Positions 53,946 to 61,436 of a DNA stretch of 64,000 nucleotides are shown in pieces (positions within the stretch are counted from its first letter, which is position 1; each line of letters opens with the position of its first letter). Origin of the DNA: Flavihumibacter petaseus NBRC 106054 (GTDB lineage Bacteria; Bacteroidota; Bacteroidia; Chitinophagales; Chitinophagaceae); the NCBI RefSeq assembly GCF_000974785.1, contig NZ_BBWV01000001.1, forward strand, positions 372,001 to 436,000, in the 5' to 3' direction. The notes under the pieces are model-generated. The model was given only the letters and a program-made list of their open reading frames with translations, was not told the origin of the DNA and did not search any database. The position numbers and the translations under genes are program-made.

Positions 53946-55345
53946 TAGCGGGTCTGCACCATGGCTTCTACTTCAGCTGCCGTGGTAGCCAGCGGCTTTC
54001 CGAATAGCCGGGAGCCTGTTGCGGTTATCAGGTAATTGTTTTCTATCCTGATGCCCGTAAAATGACGATATTTTTCCAGCAATGGATAGTTGATCATGCC
54101 TGCCAGTTTATTTTCCGCTTTCCATCGATCGATCAATTCAGGAATAATATAAATACCAGGCTCAACAGTGAGTACATATCCGGCTTCCAGTTCCCGGCCC
54201 AAACGAAGGTATTTCCATCCGAAATCCTTGCGTTTCGCCAGTTGAGGCGAATACCCGACATATTGTTCACCGAGGTCTTCCATATCGTGTACATCCAGGC
54301 CCATCATATGCCCCAGTCCGCACTGGAAGAATAATGTGTGTGCTCCTTCCTGCACGCCTTCTGCGGGATCACCCATAAACAGACCGATTTCCTTCAATCC
54401 CTGCAGCAATGCTTCACATGCCAGCGCATGAATGTCAATGAACCGCTTTCCCGGATGCAATTGTCCGGCTGCACGCTCCAGGGAGTTCAGCACAACATCA
54501 TAAACTTCCCTTTGCTGATTGGTAAATTTCCCTCCTGCCGGAAAAGTCCTGGTAAGATCACCGGCATAATGCATCACCTGTTCTGCGCCGGCATCCAGCA
54601 ATACCAGGTCGCCGTTGCGTATCGTATTACCATAATAATGATTGTGCAACACCTGTCCCTCAATGGTACAGATCACATTGTATGACAACCGTCCCCCGGC
54701 AGCATGCGCTACCTCCAGCACTTTAGCAGCCAGCTCATGCTCCTTCATTCCGGGTTTCACATGCTTCATGGCGGCATGATGCATATCCACACTGATAGAA
54801 ACCGCTTCTTCGATGGCTGTTGCCTCAATCGCTTCCTTAATGGCCCGTTGCCGCACCACGGCTTCGATCAGGGGAACAGATACTTTATCAGGCACCTGCG
54901 CCACGGGAATCCCGAACCATTCAGCCAGCCGCATCTGGTTCAGCTCGCGATAAGGCGGAAGGTAATGAACAGTATGCAGTGCCCCCGCTTTCTTCAGCCA
55001 GCCAGGCAGCGCATCAAATGGTTCAACGGTAGTGATGCCTGCCGCGGCAGCCATTTCACGCAGCGAAGGGAGGGGTCCGGTCCAGATAATCTGATCCATA
55101 GTCAGCTCATTGCCAAAAAGTATCTCTGCACCCGATTCCGGATCTATTACAGCCGCCAGTCCGGCAACATCCAATCCAAAATAATAGAGAAAAGTACTGT
55201 CCTGACGGAAGGGATAGGTATTATCGCGGTAATTCATACCGCTCTCCTCATTGCCCATTAACAAAATCGGGCCACCGGAGATTCCTGAACGGAGGACTTC
55301 TCGTCTTTTTTTATATGTCTCTGCGGGAAATAGTTTAAAATGCAT
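53942..55345 (-). CDS. M24B aminopeptidase P (Xaa-Pro) family metallopeptidase
   Basis: 467 residues. The N-terminal domain (about 1-175) is followed by the M24 pita-bread domain with all five metal ligands: Asp in LLDAGAE, Asp in GDLTRTF, His in GLGHMMGLDVHD, Glu in VEPGIYI, and Glu in RIENNY. It removes an N-terminal residue before proline. No signal peptide, so cytosolic. The ATG at 55345 is preferred to the TTG at 55351. The start is nearly back to back with the divergent DUF3179 gene, and the end overlaps the convergent methyltransferase by four bases. Confidence 0.94.
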   Translation of the reverse strand: MHFKLFPAETYKKRREVLRSGISGGPILLMGNEESGMNYRDNTYPFRQDSTFLYYFGLDVAGLAAVIDPESGAEILFGNELTMDQIIWTGPLPSLREMAAAAGITTVEPFDALPGWLKKAGALHTVHYLPPYRELNQMRLAEWFGIPVAQVPDKVSVPLIEAVVRQRAIKEAIEATAIEEAVSISVDMHHAAMKHVKPGMKEHELAAKVLEVAHAAGGRLSYNVICTIEGQVLHNHYYGNTIRNGDLVLLDAGAEQVMHYAGDLTRTFPAGGKFTNQQREVYDVVLNSLERAAGQLHPGKRFIDIHALACEALLQGLKEIGLFMGDPAEGVQEGAHTLFFQCGLGHMMGLDVHDMEDLGEQYVGYSPQLAKRKDFGWKYLRLGRELEAGYVLTVEPGIYIIPELIDRWKAENKLAGMINYPLLEKYRHFTGIRIENNYLITATGSRLFGKPLATTAAEVEAMVQTRY

Positions 55346-55373
55346 GACCAAAATTAGCCTTAATCAGATAACC

Positions 55374-56552
55374 ATGAAACGCTTTCTGCTGGTCTTTTCC
55401 CTGATCCTGCTTTTTGTGTCTGAACTGGCATCGGTTTATTTTATCATGCCATTACCCGGAAGTCAGAAACAAAACACGCTGCCGTTCGCTTACTGGCTGC
55501 ACAATAACCTCGCATGGATCAGAACCCTTCTGCTCGTAGTCATTTTCTTTACCGCACTGCCGGTTTTCCGATCCTCAAGACGCTGGCCGAAAATAGCCGT
55601 GTCCGTCACACTGCTCCTTTACGGTGCCATTTACTATATGGTCCATTTCCAGATGAGTGCAGACAGGATGTTCTATCAACCAAACCAGGTAGATATGGTG
55701 CCCGTTTCCGGCAACAAAATACCAGCCGGCAAACTGATCATTGGTATCATTGACGGGAACGAAGCAAAAGCTTATCCGATCCAGCTGATCGGTTATCACC
55801 ACCAGGTACGTGACAGTATCAATGGAAAACCAGTGATGGTCACCTATTGTACCGTATGCCGTACGGGAAGGGTCTACAGCCCCGAAGTGAATGGCAAGCC
55901 TGAAAATTTCCGGCTGGTAGGCATGGATCATTTCAATGCCATGTTCGAAGACGAAACAACCAGGTCCTGGTGGCAGCAGGTGAATGGCAATGCCGTTGTG
56001 GGTCCGCTGAAAGGAAAACAGCTCACCGAAATACCCAGCCGGCAGATGAGCCTTGAAAAATGGTTACAGCTTTATCCGCAAAGCCTTATTCTGCAGCAGG
56101 ACAGCACATTCCGGGAAATCTACGAGAAAATGGACAAGTATGACAAGGGCTCCGGCAACAGTGATCTTACCAGGAGAGATTCTTTATCCTGGAAAGATAA
56201 ATCATGGGTCATCGGCATTCAGGATGGTACCTATGCCAAAGCATATGACTGGAACCAGCTGCTCAGTAAACAACTGATCGAAGACAGTGCATCAGGAAAA
56301 TCCTGGTTGCTTTGGGTGGAAAAAGACAGCAGCAGTTTCCATGTTTTTAACCGCAAACTGGATACACTGACACTTGCTTTCCGGGTGCAGAACGACTCCC
56401 TGCGCGATGTGCAGACATCAAGCACCTGGAACAGCGGGGGTTGGGCTGTCGACGGCCCTTTAAAAGGAAGGCACCTGGAAAATATTCCCGCCTACCAGGA
56501 GTTCTGGCATTCCTGGAGACAATTTCATCCGGGCACACTAAAAGGCGATTAA
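55374..56552 (+). CDS. DUF3179 domain membrane-anchored protein
   Basis: 392 residues from ATG 55374; an in-frame ATG at 55344 is also possible but overlaps the divergent M24 start. Three hydrophobic helices at about 1-25, 38-60 and 70-90, then a large periplasmic or external domain of the DUF3179 family, recognised by VTYCTVCRTGRVY (the conserved TYCxxC segment, which may bind metal or a cofactor) and LVGMDHFNAMFEDETTRSWWQQ. Function unknown in the family. It ends with a 4-base overlap with the convergent NIPSNAP gene. Confidence 0.87.
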   Translation: MKRFLLVFSLILLFVSELASVYFIMPLPGSQKQNTLPFAYWLHNNLAWIRTLLLVVIFFTALPVFRSSRRWPKIAVSVTLLLYGAIYYMVHFQMSADRMFYQPNQVDMVPVSGNKIPAGKLIIGIIDGNEAKAYPIQLIGYHHQVRDSINGKPVMVTYCTVCRTGRVYSPEVNGKPENFRLVGMDHFNAMFEDETTRSWWQQVNGNAVVGPLKGKQLTEIPSRQMSLEKWLQLYPQSLILQQDSTFREIYEKMDKYDKGSGNSDLTRRDSLSWKDKSWVIGIQDGTYAKAYDWNQLLSKQLIEDSASGKSWLLWVEKDSSSFHVFNRKLDTLTLAFRVQNDSLRDVQTSSTWNSGGWAVDGPLKGRHLENIPAYQEFWHSWRQFHPGTLKGD

Positions 56553-57304
56553 AAATCGGAATAGGTTGTTGCTTTCAGCAGGTAGATGTCCATATGAGAC
56601 ACATTATTCTGGTACTCCGGAAGGGAAGACAGTGTTTTCCACTCCGCATCTCCACCAAAAGTCTTCCAGTGTGCCTCACGATCCTGTATTGAATTAAAAC
56701 TGGTCATATACATCAGGTTTGGCATGTGGCTGCCGGCGATCACCGATCCATAAAAAACGGCATTGAATCCTAGCCTGGCGAACAACGCAATCTCGCCGCC
56801 TTCATTAAACATCTTTACCTTGTTGCGGAAAGCCATGTCAGATGCCGATTCATAACTCCGCAGTTCATAAATATGTTCCGACCTGTTCTGTGATAAGCCT
56901 GCTGGCGTTGACAGCTTCGGTGCAAGATCAAAAGCCTCGAGTAATATTGTCTCAACACGGGTAAAGGGTACAGATGAATAATTGGTAGTATCCCGAAATG
57001 CCTTAAGGGACAGCTGCTGAAAGTGGCGGGCATCCTTCAGCGGCATCAACACAAAGATCTTCTTGTCTGCCGCCGTATCATTGGCGATAGCTTTGAAAGC
57101 ACCAACAGTTTTGACCGATTGACGATGCAGCATGGGGAGCAACTGATCCTGAAGATATTGATCAAGCAATTTTTCCTGCCTGTCTTCCTGAAAATGATAA
57201 ACGCGCAACAACAACAATTCTTTTCCTGAATGCTGCGCTGCTACAACAGCAATGCTGAACAGAAACAATACAGCCAAAATGATTTTGCGGTAAACAGTAT
57301 GCAT
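56549..57304 (-). CDS. NIPSNAP family exported protein
   Basis: 251 residues. Signal peptide (ends VVAAQ) and two ferredoxin-like alpha/beta repeats of the NIPSNAP type; the second begins with the family's IYELRSYE motif (about 144-151) and continues with GFNAVFYGSVIAG, NLMYMTSF. The function of bacterial NIPSNAP proteins is unclear. It lies 11 bases downstream of the sialate O-acetylesterase gene on the same strand and is probably co-transcribed. Confidence 0.88.
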   Translation of the reverse strand: MHTVYRKIILAVLFLFSIAVVAAQHSGKELLLLRVYHFQEDRQEKLLDQYLQDQLLPMLHRQSVKTVGAFKAIANDTAADKKIFVLMPLKDARHFQQLSLKAFRDTTNYSSVPFTRVETILLEAFDLAPKLSTPAGLSQNRSEHIYELRSYESASDMAFRNKVKMFNEGGEIALFARLGFNAVFYGSVIAGSHMPNLMYMTSFNSIQDREAHWKTFGGDAEWKTLSSLPEYQNNVSHMDIYLLKATTYSDF

Positions 57305-57315
57305 GAGAATTATAG

Positions 57316-58743
57316 TTAAGGGTTAGGTTTTTCTGCCAGCCAGTCATCTGTACGGAAAGGCACAACAGGCAACCCTTCCTGGCTTGATACATTCCCGATG
57401 ATCGTGTTGCTGAATCCATAACGAACATGATAAGCGTTCGCCAGTCCAGGTGCCCATACGGTAATAACATCCTTCTCAACTTTTGCTTTGGCAGGATACC
57501 ATTTCTCCTGCTCATCACTCAGGAAAAATCCGGTCGGCTCCTCTCCATGCACTACCAGTCCGTTCTCCGCATGCGAGAATCGCAGGATCATCTTGTCCTT
57601 ATCCCGGATTGCTGATACCAGTTCGGGACTTCTGTAAACAATACCGGTTTTCTGGTAGGTATCCGCCAGCGCCCAGTTGGCTAATCGCTCGCCAACAGGC
57701 TTCTTTCGGGAAGGATGAATATTGCTCACCGAGTCTATGAGGTCAGTTACCACCACCATACCCGTTTTCGGATAAGTACTGCTCTTTGTCTGCTGTTCCT
57801 GCAACAACGCACCATTATAGTTATTGCCATATTCGAACGGCGCAATCTGTACAAAATAAAAGGGAAACTCCTTCCGCCATGCCTCCCGCCACGCGGCGAT
57901 CATGGTTGTGAACAGGTTCTGATAGGTAGCTGCAGTGCCGGTATTGGCTTCACCCTGATACCAGATTGTACCTGCTATACTGTAGGGCAGGATCGGGGCG
58001 ATCATTCCATTATAGGTCTGCCCGGTAACAGTGGGCCACCAGGCGTAGGTCTGAAGCTTTGCCGCGGCAGCTTTGAGTTCCGGGTCACGTTGCACTTTCG
58101 CCTCCGGCGTCCATGTTTCAGCCGGAGTTCCACCCCAGGACGAATTGATAAGTCCGATAGGCACGTTCAGTTCCTGTTGCAGCTTTTTGCCGAAAAAATA
58201 TCCGACCGCACTAAATGACTTGAGGGAAATGGAATCGCAGGTTGTCCATTTAGCCACTACATCGTCCTGTGGATATGACGTGGCCTTCTTGGGAATGTGA
58301 AAAAAACGGATCATGGGATTGACCGGCGCTTTCAGGTCCTCGTCCAGGTCCCTGGCGCCGTTGTACCAGCTCCATTCCATGTTGGACTGCCCGGAACAGA
58401 CCCACACCTCCCCGATATAGACATCGGTAAGGGTTATGGTATTATTGCTTCGAATGGTTATGGTATAGGGGCCACCAGCTGCGGGTGTGGCAATCCTGAC
58501 CTTCCAGGATGCCATATTATTGACAAGAGCGGAGTCTGTCCGGTTATTCCAGCTGGTCGTTACAAATACTTTTTCCCCCGGGCCGGCCCAACCCCATAAA
58601 GTGGTGGAATCCTGCTGCTGCAACACCATTCCTGAACCAACTATGGCAGGCAGCCGCAATTGTGCAAAAAGCCCGGCGGGCAATACTGCTGACAGCAGGA
58701 ACGTGCCTCCCGCGAAGAGGCTTTTCAGGATTAACTTCTTCAT
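57316..58743 (-). CDS. Sialate O-acetylesterase (SGNH-like), exported
   Basis: 475 residues from ATG 58743; the frame is open to 58833 but the extension has no signal character, while MKKLILKSLFAGGTFLLSAV is a good signal peptide. Family segments: MVLQQQDSTTLWGWAGPGEKV, the catalytic serine motif VCSGQSNMEW (about 95-104), YFFGKKLQQELNVPIGLINSSWGG (split by a few residues), and WYQGEANTG. It removes O-acetyl groups from sialic acid or other glycans outside the cytoplasm. A perfect 8-base inverted repeat lies 8 bases upstream of the start (58752-58771). Confidence 0.92.
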   Translation of the reverse strand: MKKLILKSLFAGGTFLLSAVLPAGLFAQLRLPAIVGSGMVLQQQDSTTLWGWAGPGEKVFVTTSWNNRTDSALVNNMASWKVRIATPAAGGPYTITIRSNNTITLTDVYIGEVWVCSGQSNMEWSWYNGARDLDEDLKAPVNPMIRFFHIPKKATSYPQDDVVAKWTTCDSISLKSFSAVGYFFGKKLQQELNVPIGLINSSWGGTPAETWTPEAKVQRDPELKAAAAKLQTYAWWPTVTGQTYNGMIAPILPYSIAGTIWYQGEANTGTAATYQNLFTTMIAAWREAWRKEFPFYFVQIAPFEYGNNYNGALLQEQQTKSSTYPKTGMVVVTDLIDSVSNIHPSRKKPVGERLANWALADTYQKTGIVYRSPELVSAIRDKDKMILRFSHAENGLVVHGEEPTGFFLSDEQEKWYPAKAKVEKDVITVWAPGLANAYHVRYGFSNTIIGNVSSQEGLPVVPFRTDDWLAEKPNP

Positions 58744-58751
58744 GGGACTAA

Positions 58752-58771
58752 AATAAGGTATGAACCTTATT
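58752..58771 (-). promoter_or_regulatory. Perfect 8-base palindrome just upstream of the sialate O-acetylesterase start
   Basis: AATAAGGT-ATGA-ACCTTATT, two perfect 8-base arms with a 4-base spacer. It lies 8-28 bases before the ATG at 58743, where the 5' leader or the core promoter would be. It could be an operator for a dimeric regulator or a small mRNA hairpin; the sequence cannot decide. Confidence 0.5.
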
Positions 58772-59023
58772 TCAGCTGCAAAATCAGATGATGGTCGCCA
58801 GACGGTAGCGCCGGTCCGACCCTGTAGCCACACGTCCGCCGCAGCAGAAAATATTGTTGAAAGAGCCTTTACAAATGAAGCGGATTGCTAAGGCTGCACC
58901 AATTTCTATCGGGAAAATATACCTGATTATCGCTTGTTTAACTGTATATACAAAATCAACTTCCTGATTATCAATCACTAAACGTCACATTAAAAATTTT
59001 ACTATATACTGATGATGTGGCGG

Positions 59024-60649
59024 CTAAAACGCTTTTATCTGCATGATTGCCTGCTCAAAGGCTTCATTCGGGAGAATGGACTTGTTCTTGATTTTGGACT
59101 TATAGGCCTTAACCGTGTTCCCGGAATACTCCAGTATATCCGCGATCTTATCGTTGTCGTGAATGCCCATCCGGATCAGGGCAAAGATCCTCAGGTCGTT
59201 ATTAAGCAGCTCGCCATCTTTCAGAATGACCCGGTCCTCTTCCTTAAAAAGGGCATTGAACTGCTCCACAAATCCCGGGAACAATTTCAGGAATACTTTA
59301 TCAAAATTTTTCAGCAACTCGTTCTTCTCCTCGCGGACGTTGATATTGTTGATGTGAAATCGGATCTCATCCATTTTCCGCTCATTGATCTTCAGTTCGA
59401 TCACCTTCTTGAACCTTTCGATCTTGGCAAAAAAAGCCGCATTCACATTAAAAAAGTAACCGATATAGGCCTCTTTGATCGAATTTGCTTCGCTCAACTT
59501 CTCATTGATAACCTGCAGTTCGTGGTTAATCGCCTGCTCCTTGCTGTGAGCTTCGCTGATGATAAGTTTGGCTGCCTTGAGCCGGGCAATCTGACGGAAA
59601 ATAATAAAGGCCAGGGCAAGCACCAGTAATAGCAGCAGTGTCGTGATGACAGCGTAGGTGACCACTGCCTTCTTCTCCGCTTCCACCCTTTTCAGCTTCT
59701 CACCTTCGATCAGGGGCAGAATGGCACTGACCTGCACCTTACGCTGCCGCGCACCATAAAAGGTCGCATCGGCAATCGCCTGTTCAATATAATCGGACGC
59801 ACTTTTCACATCACCCTTCCGGTAAAGAAGCTGTGACAGGTTAAAGATTGCAGCAGTCTCCTTGGTAGAAGACCGGATGTCTGCCATGGCAGCCTGAATC
59901 AGTAGCTGAATCGCCGTATCGGTCTGATTATTCTGGATATAAATATCGCTGAGGGTAGATGCCACTATTGCCACCTGGTGGTCTGTAAGATTTCCTCCCT
60001 CCAGCAACCTCCTGAAATCCGTCAGCGCACTATCCTTCTTCCCTGAACGAATCTCCTTCAGGCCACGGAAATAATTATAGGAAAAACCCTCCTTCGGGTA
60101 ATACAACAATGCCGAATCGATAAATCCATTTGCTTTCTGATTGTACAAAGGAGAATGATAGGCATCATTATCAAAATCAGCCAGGTCGTAATAATAACGC
60201 CCCATGAGCGCATAGTAATCAGCACGGGTACTGTCCGGCAATGCAGCTGTCCGGATATCACCCAATGAATCAAGGGTTTCCTTAAATAATCCGGAAGACA
60301 ACAGCGTAAATGCCATTTTAATCCTCGCTTCTGCCAGGCGCGGCGGGTCATTCAATTCCACGGCAAGCGATGACAATTGCTTTGCATAATGGAACGCCGA
60401 ATCGTAATGAAATACTTTATAGGCCTCAAACAATTGCAGGGCCGCATGGTAGCGGCCGGTGATATCTTCAGATGGCTGTTTCAGGTATTGCAGGCGGAGC
60501 AAACGGATCGATTCCTCTTTGGCAGCATCGAAAACAGGTACGGATTGAATGGTTTTATTCAGGGAAAGCAACGCCGTATCGGGCGTTTCAGCCGAGCGGG
60601 CAGTAAGCAGGGTTCCAGTAAGAAACAAGGACAGGGTCAATTTCCACAT
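59024..60649 (-). CDS. TPR and DUF6377 domain regulatory protein, membrane anchored
   Basis: 541 residues. Signal peptide (about 1-20), TPR-like repeats at about 55-300 (probably periplasmic), one membrane helix at about 330-352, a coiled coil, then the DUF6377 cytoplasmic domain (about 375-541) ending in a helix-turn-helix-like LIRMGIHDNDKIADILEYSGNTVKAYKSKIKNKS. The arrangement is that of a one-component membrane sensor that binds DNA directly, common in Bacteroidota. The target genes are not evident; the esterase operon lies downstream on the same strand after a 280-base gap. Confidence 0.88.
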   Translation of the reverse strand: MWKLTLSLFLTGTLLTARSAETPDTALLSLNKTIQSVPVFDAAKEESIRLLRLQYLKQPSEDITGRYHAALQLFEAYKVFHYDSAFHYAKQLSSLAVELNDPPRLAEARIKMAFTLLSSGLFKETLDSLGDIRTAALPDSTRADYYALMGRYYYDLADFDNDAYHSPLYNQKANGFIDSALLYYPKEGFSYNYFRGLKEIRSGKKDSALTDFRRLLEGGNLTDHQVAIVASTLSDIYIQNNQTDTAIQLLIQAAMADIRSSTKETAAIFNLSQLLYRKGDVKSASDYIEQAIADATFYGARQRKVQVSAILPLIEGEKLKRVEAEKKAVVTYAVITTLLLLLVLALAFIIFRQIARLKAAKLIISEAHSKEQAINHELQVINEKLSEANSIKEAYIGYFFNVNAAFFAKIERFKKVIELKINERKMDEIRFHINNINVREEKNELLKNFDKVFLKLFPGFVEQFNALFKEEDRVILKDGELLNNDLRIFALIRMGIHDNDKIADILEYSGNTVKAYKSKIKNKSILPNEAFEQAIMQIKAF

Positions 60650-60660
60650 GGCTGGAAATT

Positions 60661-60703
60661 AAATAAAAAACGCATGCACCAGCCCCGCAGCTGGTACATG
60701 CGT
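60661..60703 (-). terminator. Rho-independent terminator of the small exported protein gene
   Basis: A 14-base stem with one mismatch, ACGCATGCACCAGC / GCTGGTACATGCGT (60670-60703), with a 6-base loop, followed on the minus strand by TTTTTTATTT. It lies between the DUF6377 gene start (60649) and the end of the upstream gene (60736), so the two are transcribed separately. Confidence 0.88.
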
Positions 60704-60735
60704 AAATATTTACCTTTTATAATACTTCGGCAGCC

Positions 60736-61155
60736 TTAGAGCTTGGCAACAACTACCTGTTCGATCACCTGGCTGTTGCGGTTGATCTGGAAAATTTCAG
60801 TCTGGCTCTTTTTACCCTGGCTAACAGTCAGTTTGATTTTGATATCATCAGAACCCTGGTTATCAAACTGGAAACGCTTTGCAATTTTCTTGTCTGTGAA
60901 TGAACCAGTGTACAGTACGTTACCATCGAGGTCACGGAGCGTGATGTTCATTGCTTCACCGGCAGGATTGTCATAGGCAACTTCCAGAACGGGTTGCTGG
61001 TTGATGCTGCCTACATAGCGAACGTCAACAGGAATACGGTTGGCATCCTTTACTTTTTCACCATTAGCATTTGCAGTACCTGCAGTAAATACCAACGCCA
61101 GTACCAGTGCACCGAAAGCGGCGATGCGTTTAATTGAAGTGTTTGCGGTTTTCAT
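60736..61155 (-). CDS. Small exported protein of unknown function
   Basis: 139 residues from ATG 61155 (MKTANTS); an ATG at 61164 adds three residues. Signal peptide ending NANG, then a single beta-sandwich-like domain of about 110 residues (VLEVAYDNPAGEAMNITLRD, GNVLYTGSFTDKKIAKRF), rich in Asn, Asp and Lys. I recognise no named family; small proteins of this shape are frequent in Chitinophagaceae. It stands alone: a strong terminator follows it, and a 270-base gap without genes precedes it. Confidence 0.75.
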   Translation of the reverse strand: MKTANTSIKRIAAFGALVLALVFTAGTANANGEKVKDANRIPVDVRYVGSINQQPVLEVAYDNPAGEAMNITLRDLDGNVLYTGSFTDKKIAKRFQFDNQGSDDIKIKLTVSQGKKSQTEIFQINRNSQVIEQVVVAKL

Positions 61156-61372
61156 AATTTTCATTTTTGTGTTTAAAATATTGTTAACAAAAATCTTTCA
61201 GGAGGCAATCGGGCAAGCTGTATATGGAGTGGGCAACCGGCTTGCTGAGTGGGTTCAACGGGATGTTGAAGTACTGTTGTGTGTGTTAAACTCAGAAGCT
61301 GAAACAAATGTAATACGGGTTTTTTTGCGCCACAACACAGATTTTGCCTGTTTTGCTTAGCCCAAAAGTGTC

Positions 61373-61407
61373 AACGAAAAATTAAAACCCGCCGTGGTAG
61401 CGGGTTT
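61373..61407 (-). terminator. Rho-independent terminator of the MG2/plug protein gene
   Basis: Inverted repeat AAACCCGC-CGTGGTA-GCGGGTTT (61385-61407). On the minus strand the stem is followed by TTTTAATTTTT. It lies 30 bases after the end of the gene that finishes at 61437. Confidence 0.85.
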
Positions 61408-61436
61408 CATTGAATTTCCTAACTTACATCCAACGG

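Noticed and set aside
55344-55373. Alternative start MTKISLNQIT for the DUF3179 gene
   Set aside because: Possible, but it overlaps the divergent M24 start and puts a polar leader before the clean hydrophobic N-terminus that begins at 55374.
58784-58978. A 64-residue minus-strand frame in the gap between the esterase and the DUF6377 gene
   Set aside because: No promoter, ribosome site or recognisable family; the composition is unremarkable and it lies upstream of a gene whose leader occupies the same place.
61165-61436. Searched this gap for a gene
   Set aside because: It holds the terminator of the downstream MG2/plug gene and an AT-rich stretch that may be the promoter of the small exported protein (closest -7 box has one mismatch and a spacing of 16); no coding sequence is supported.
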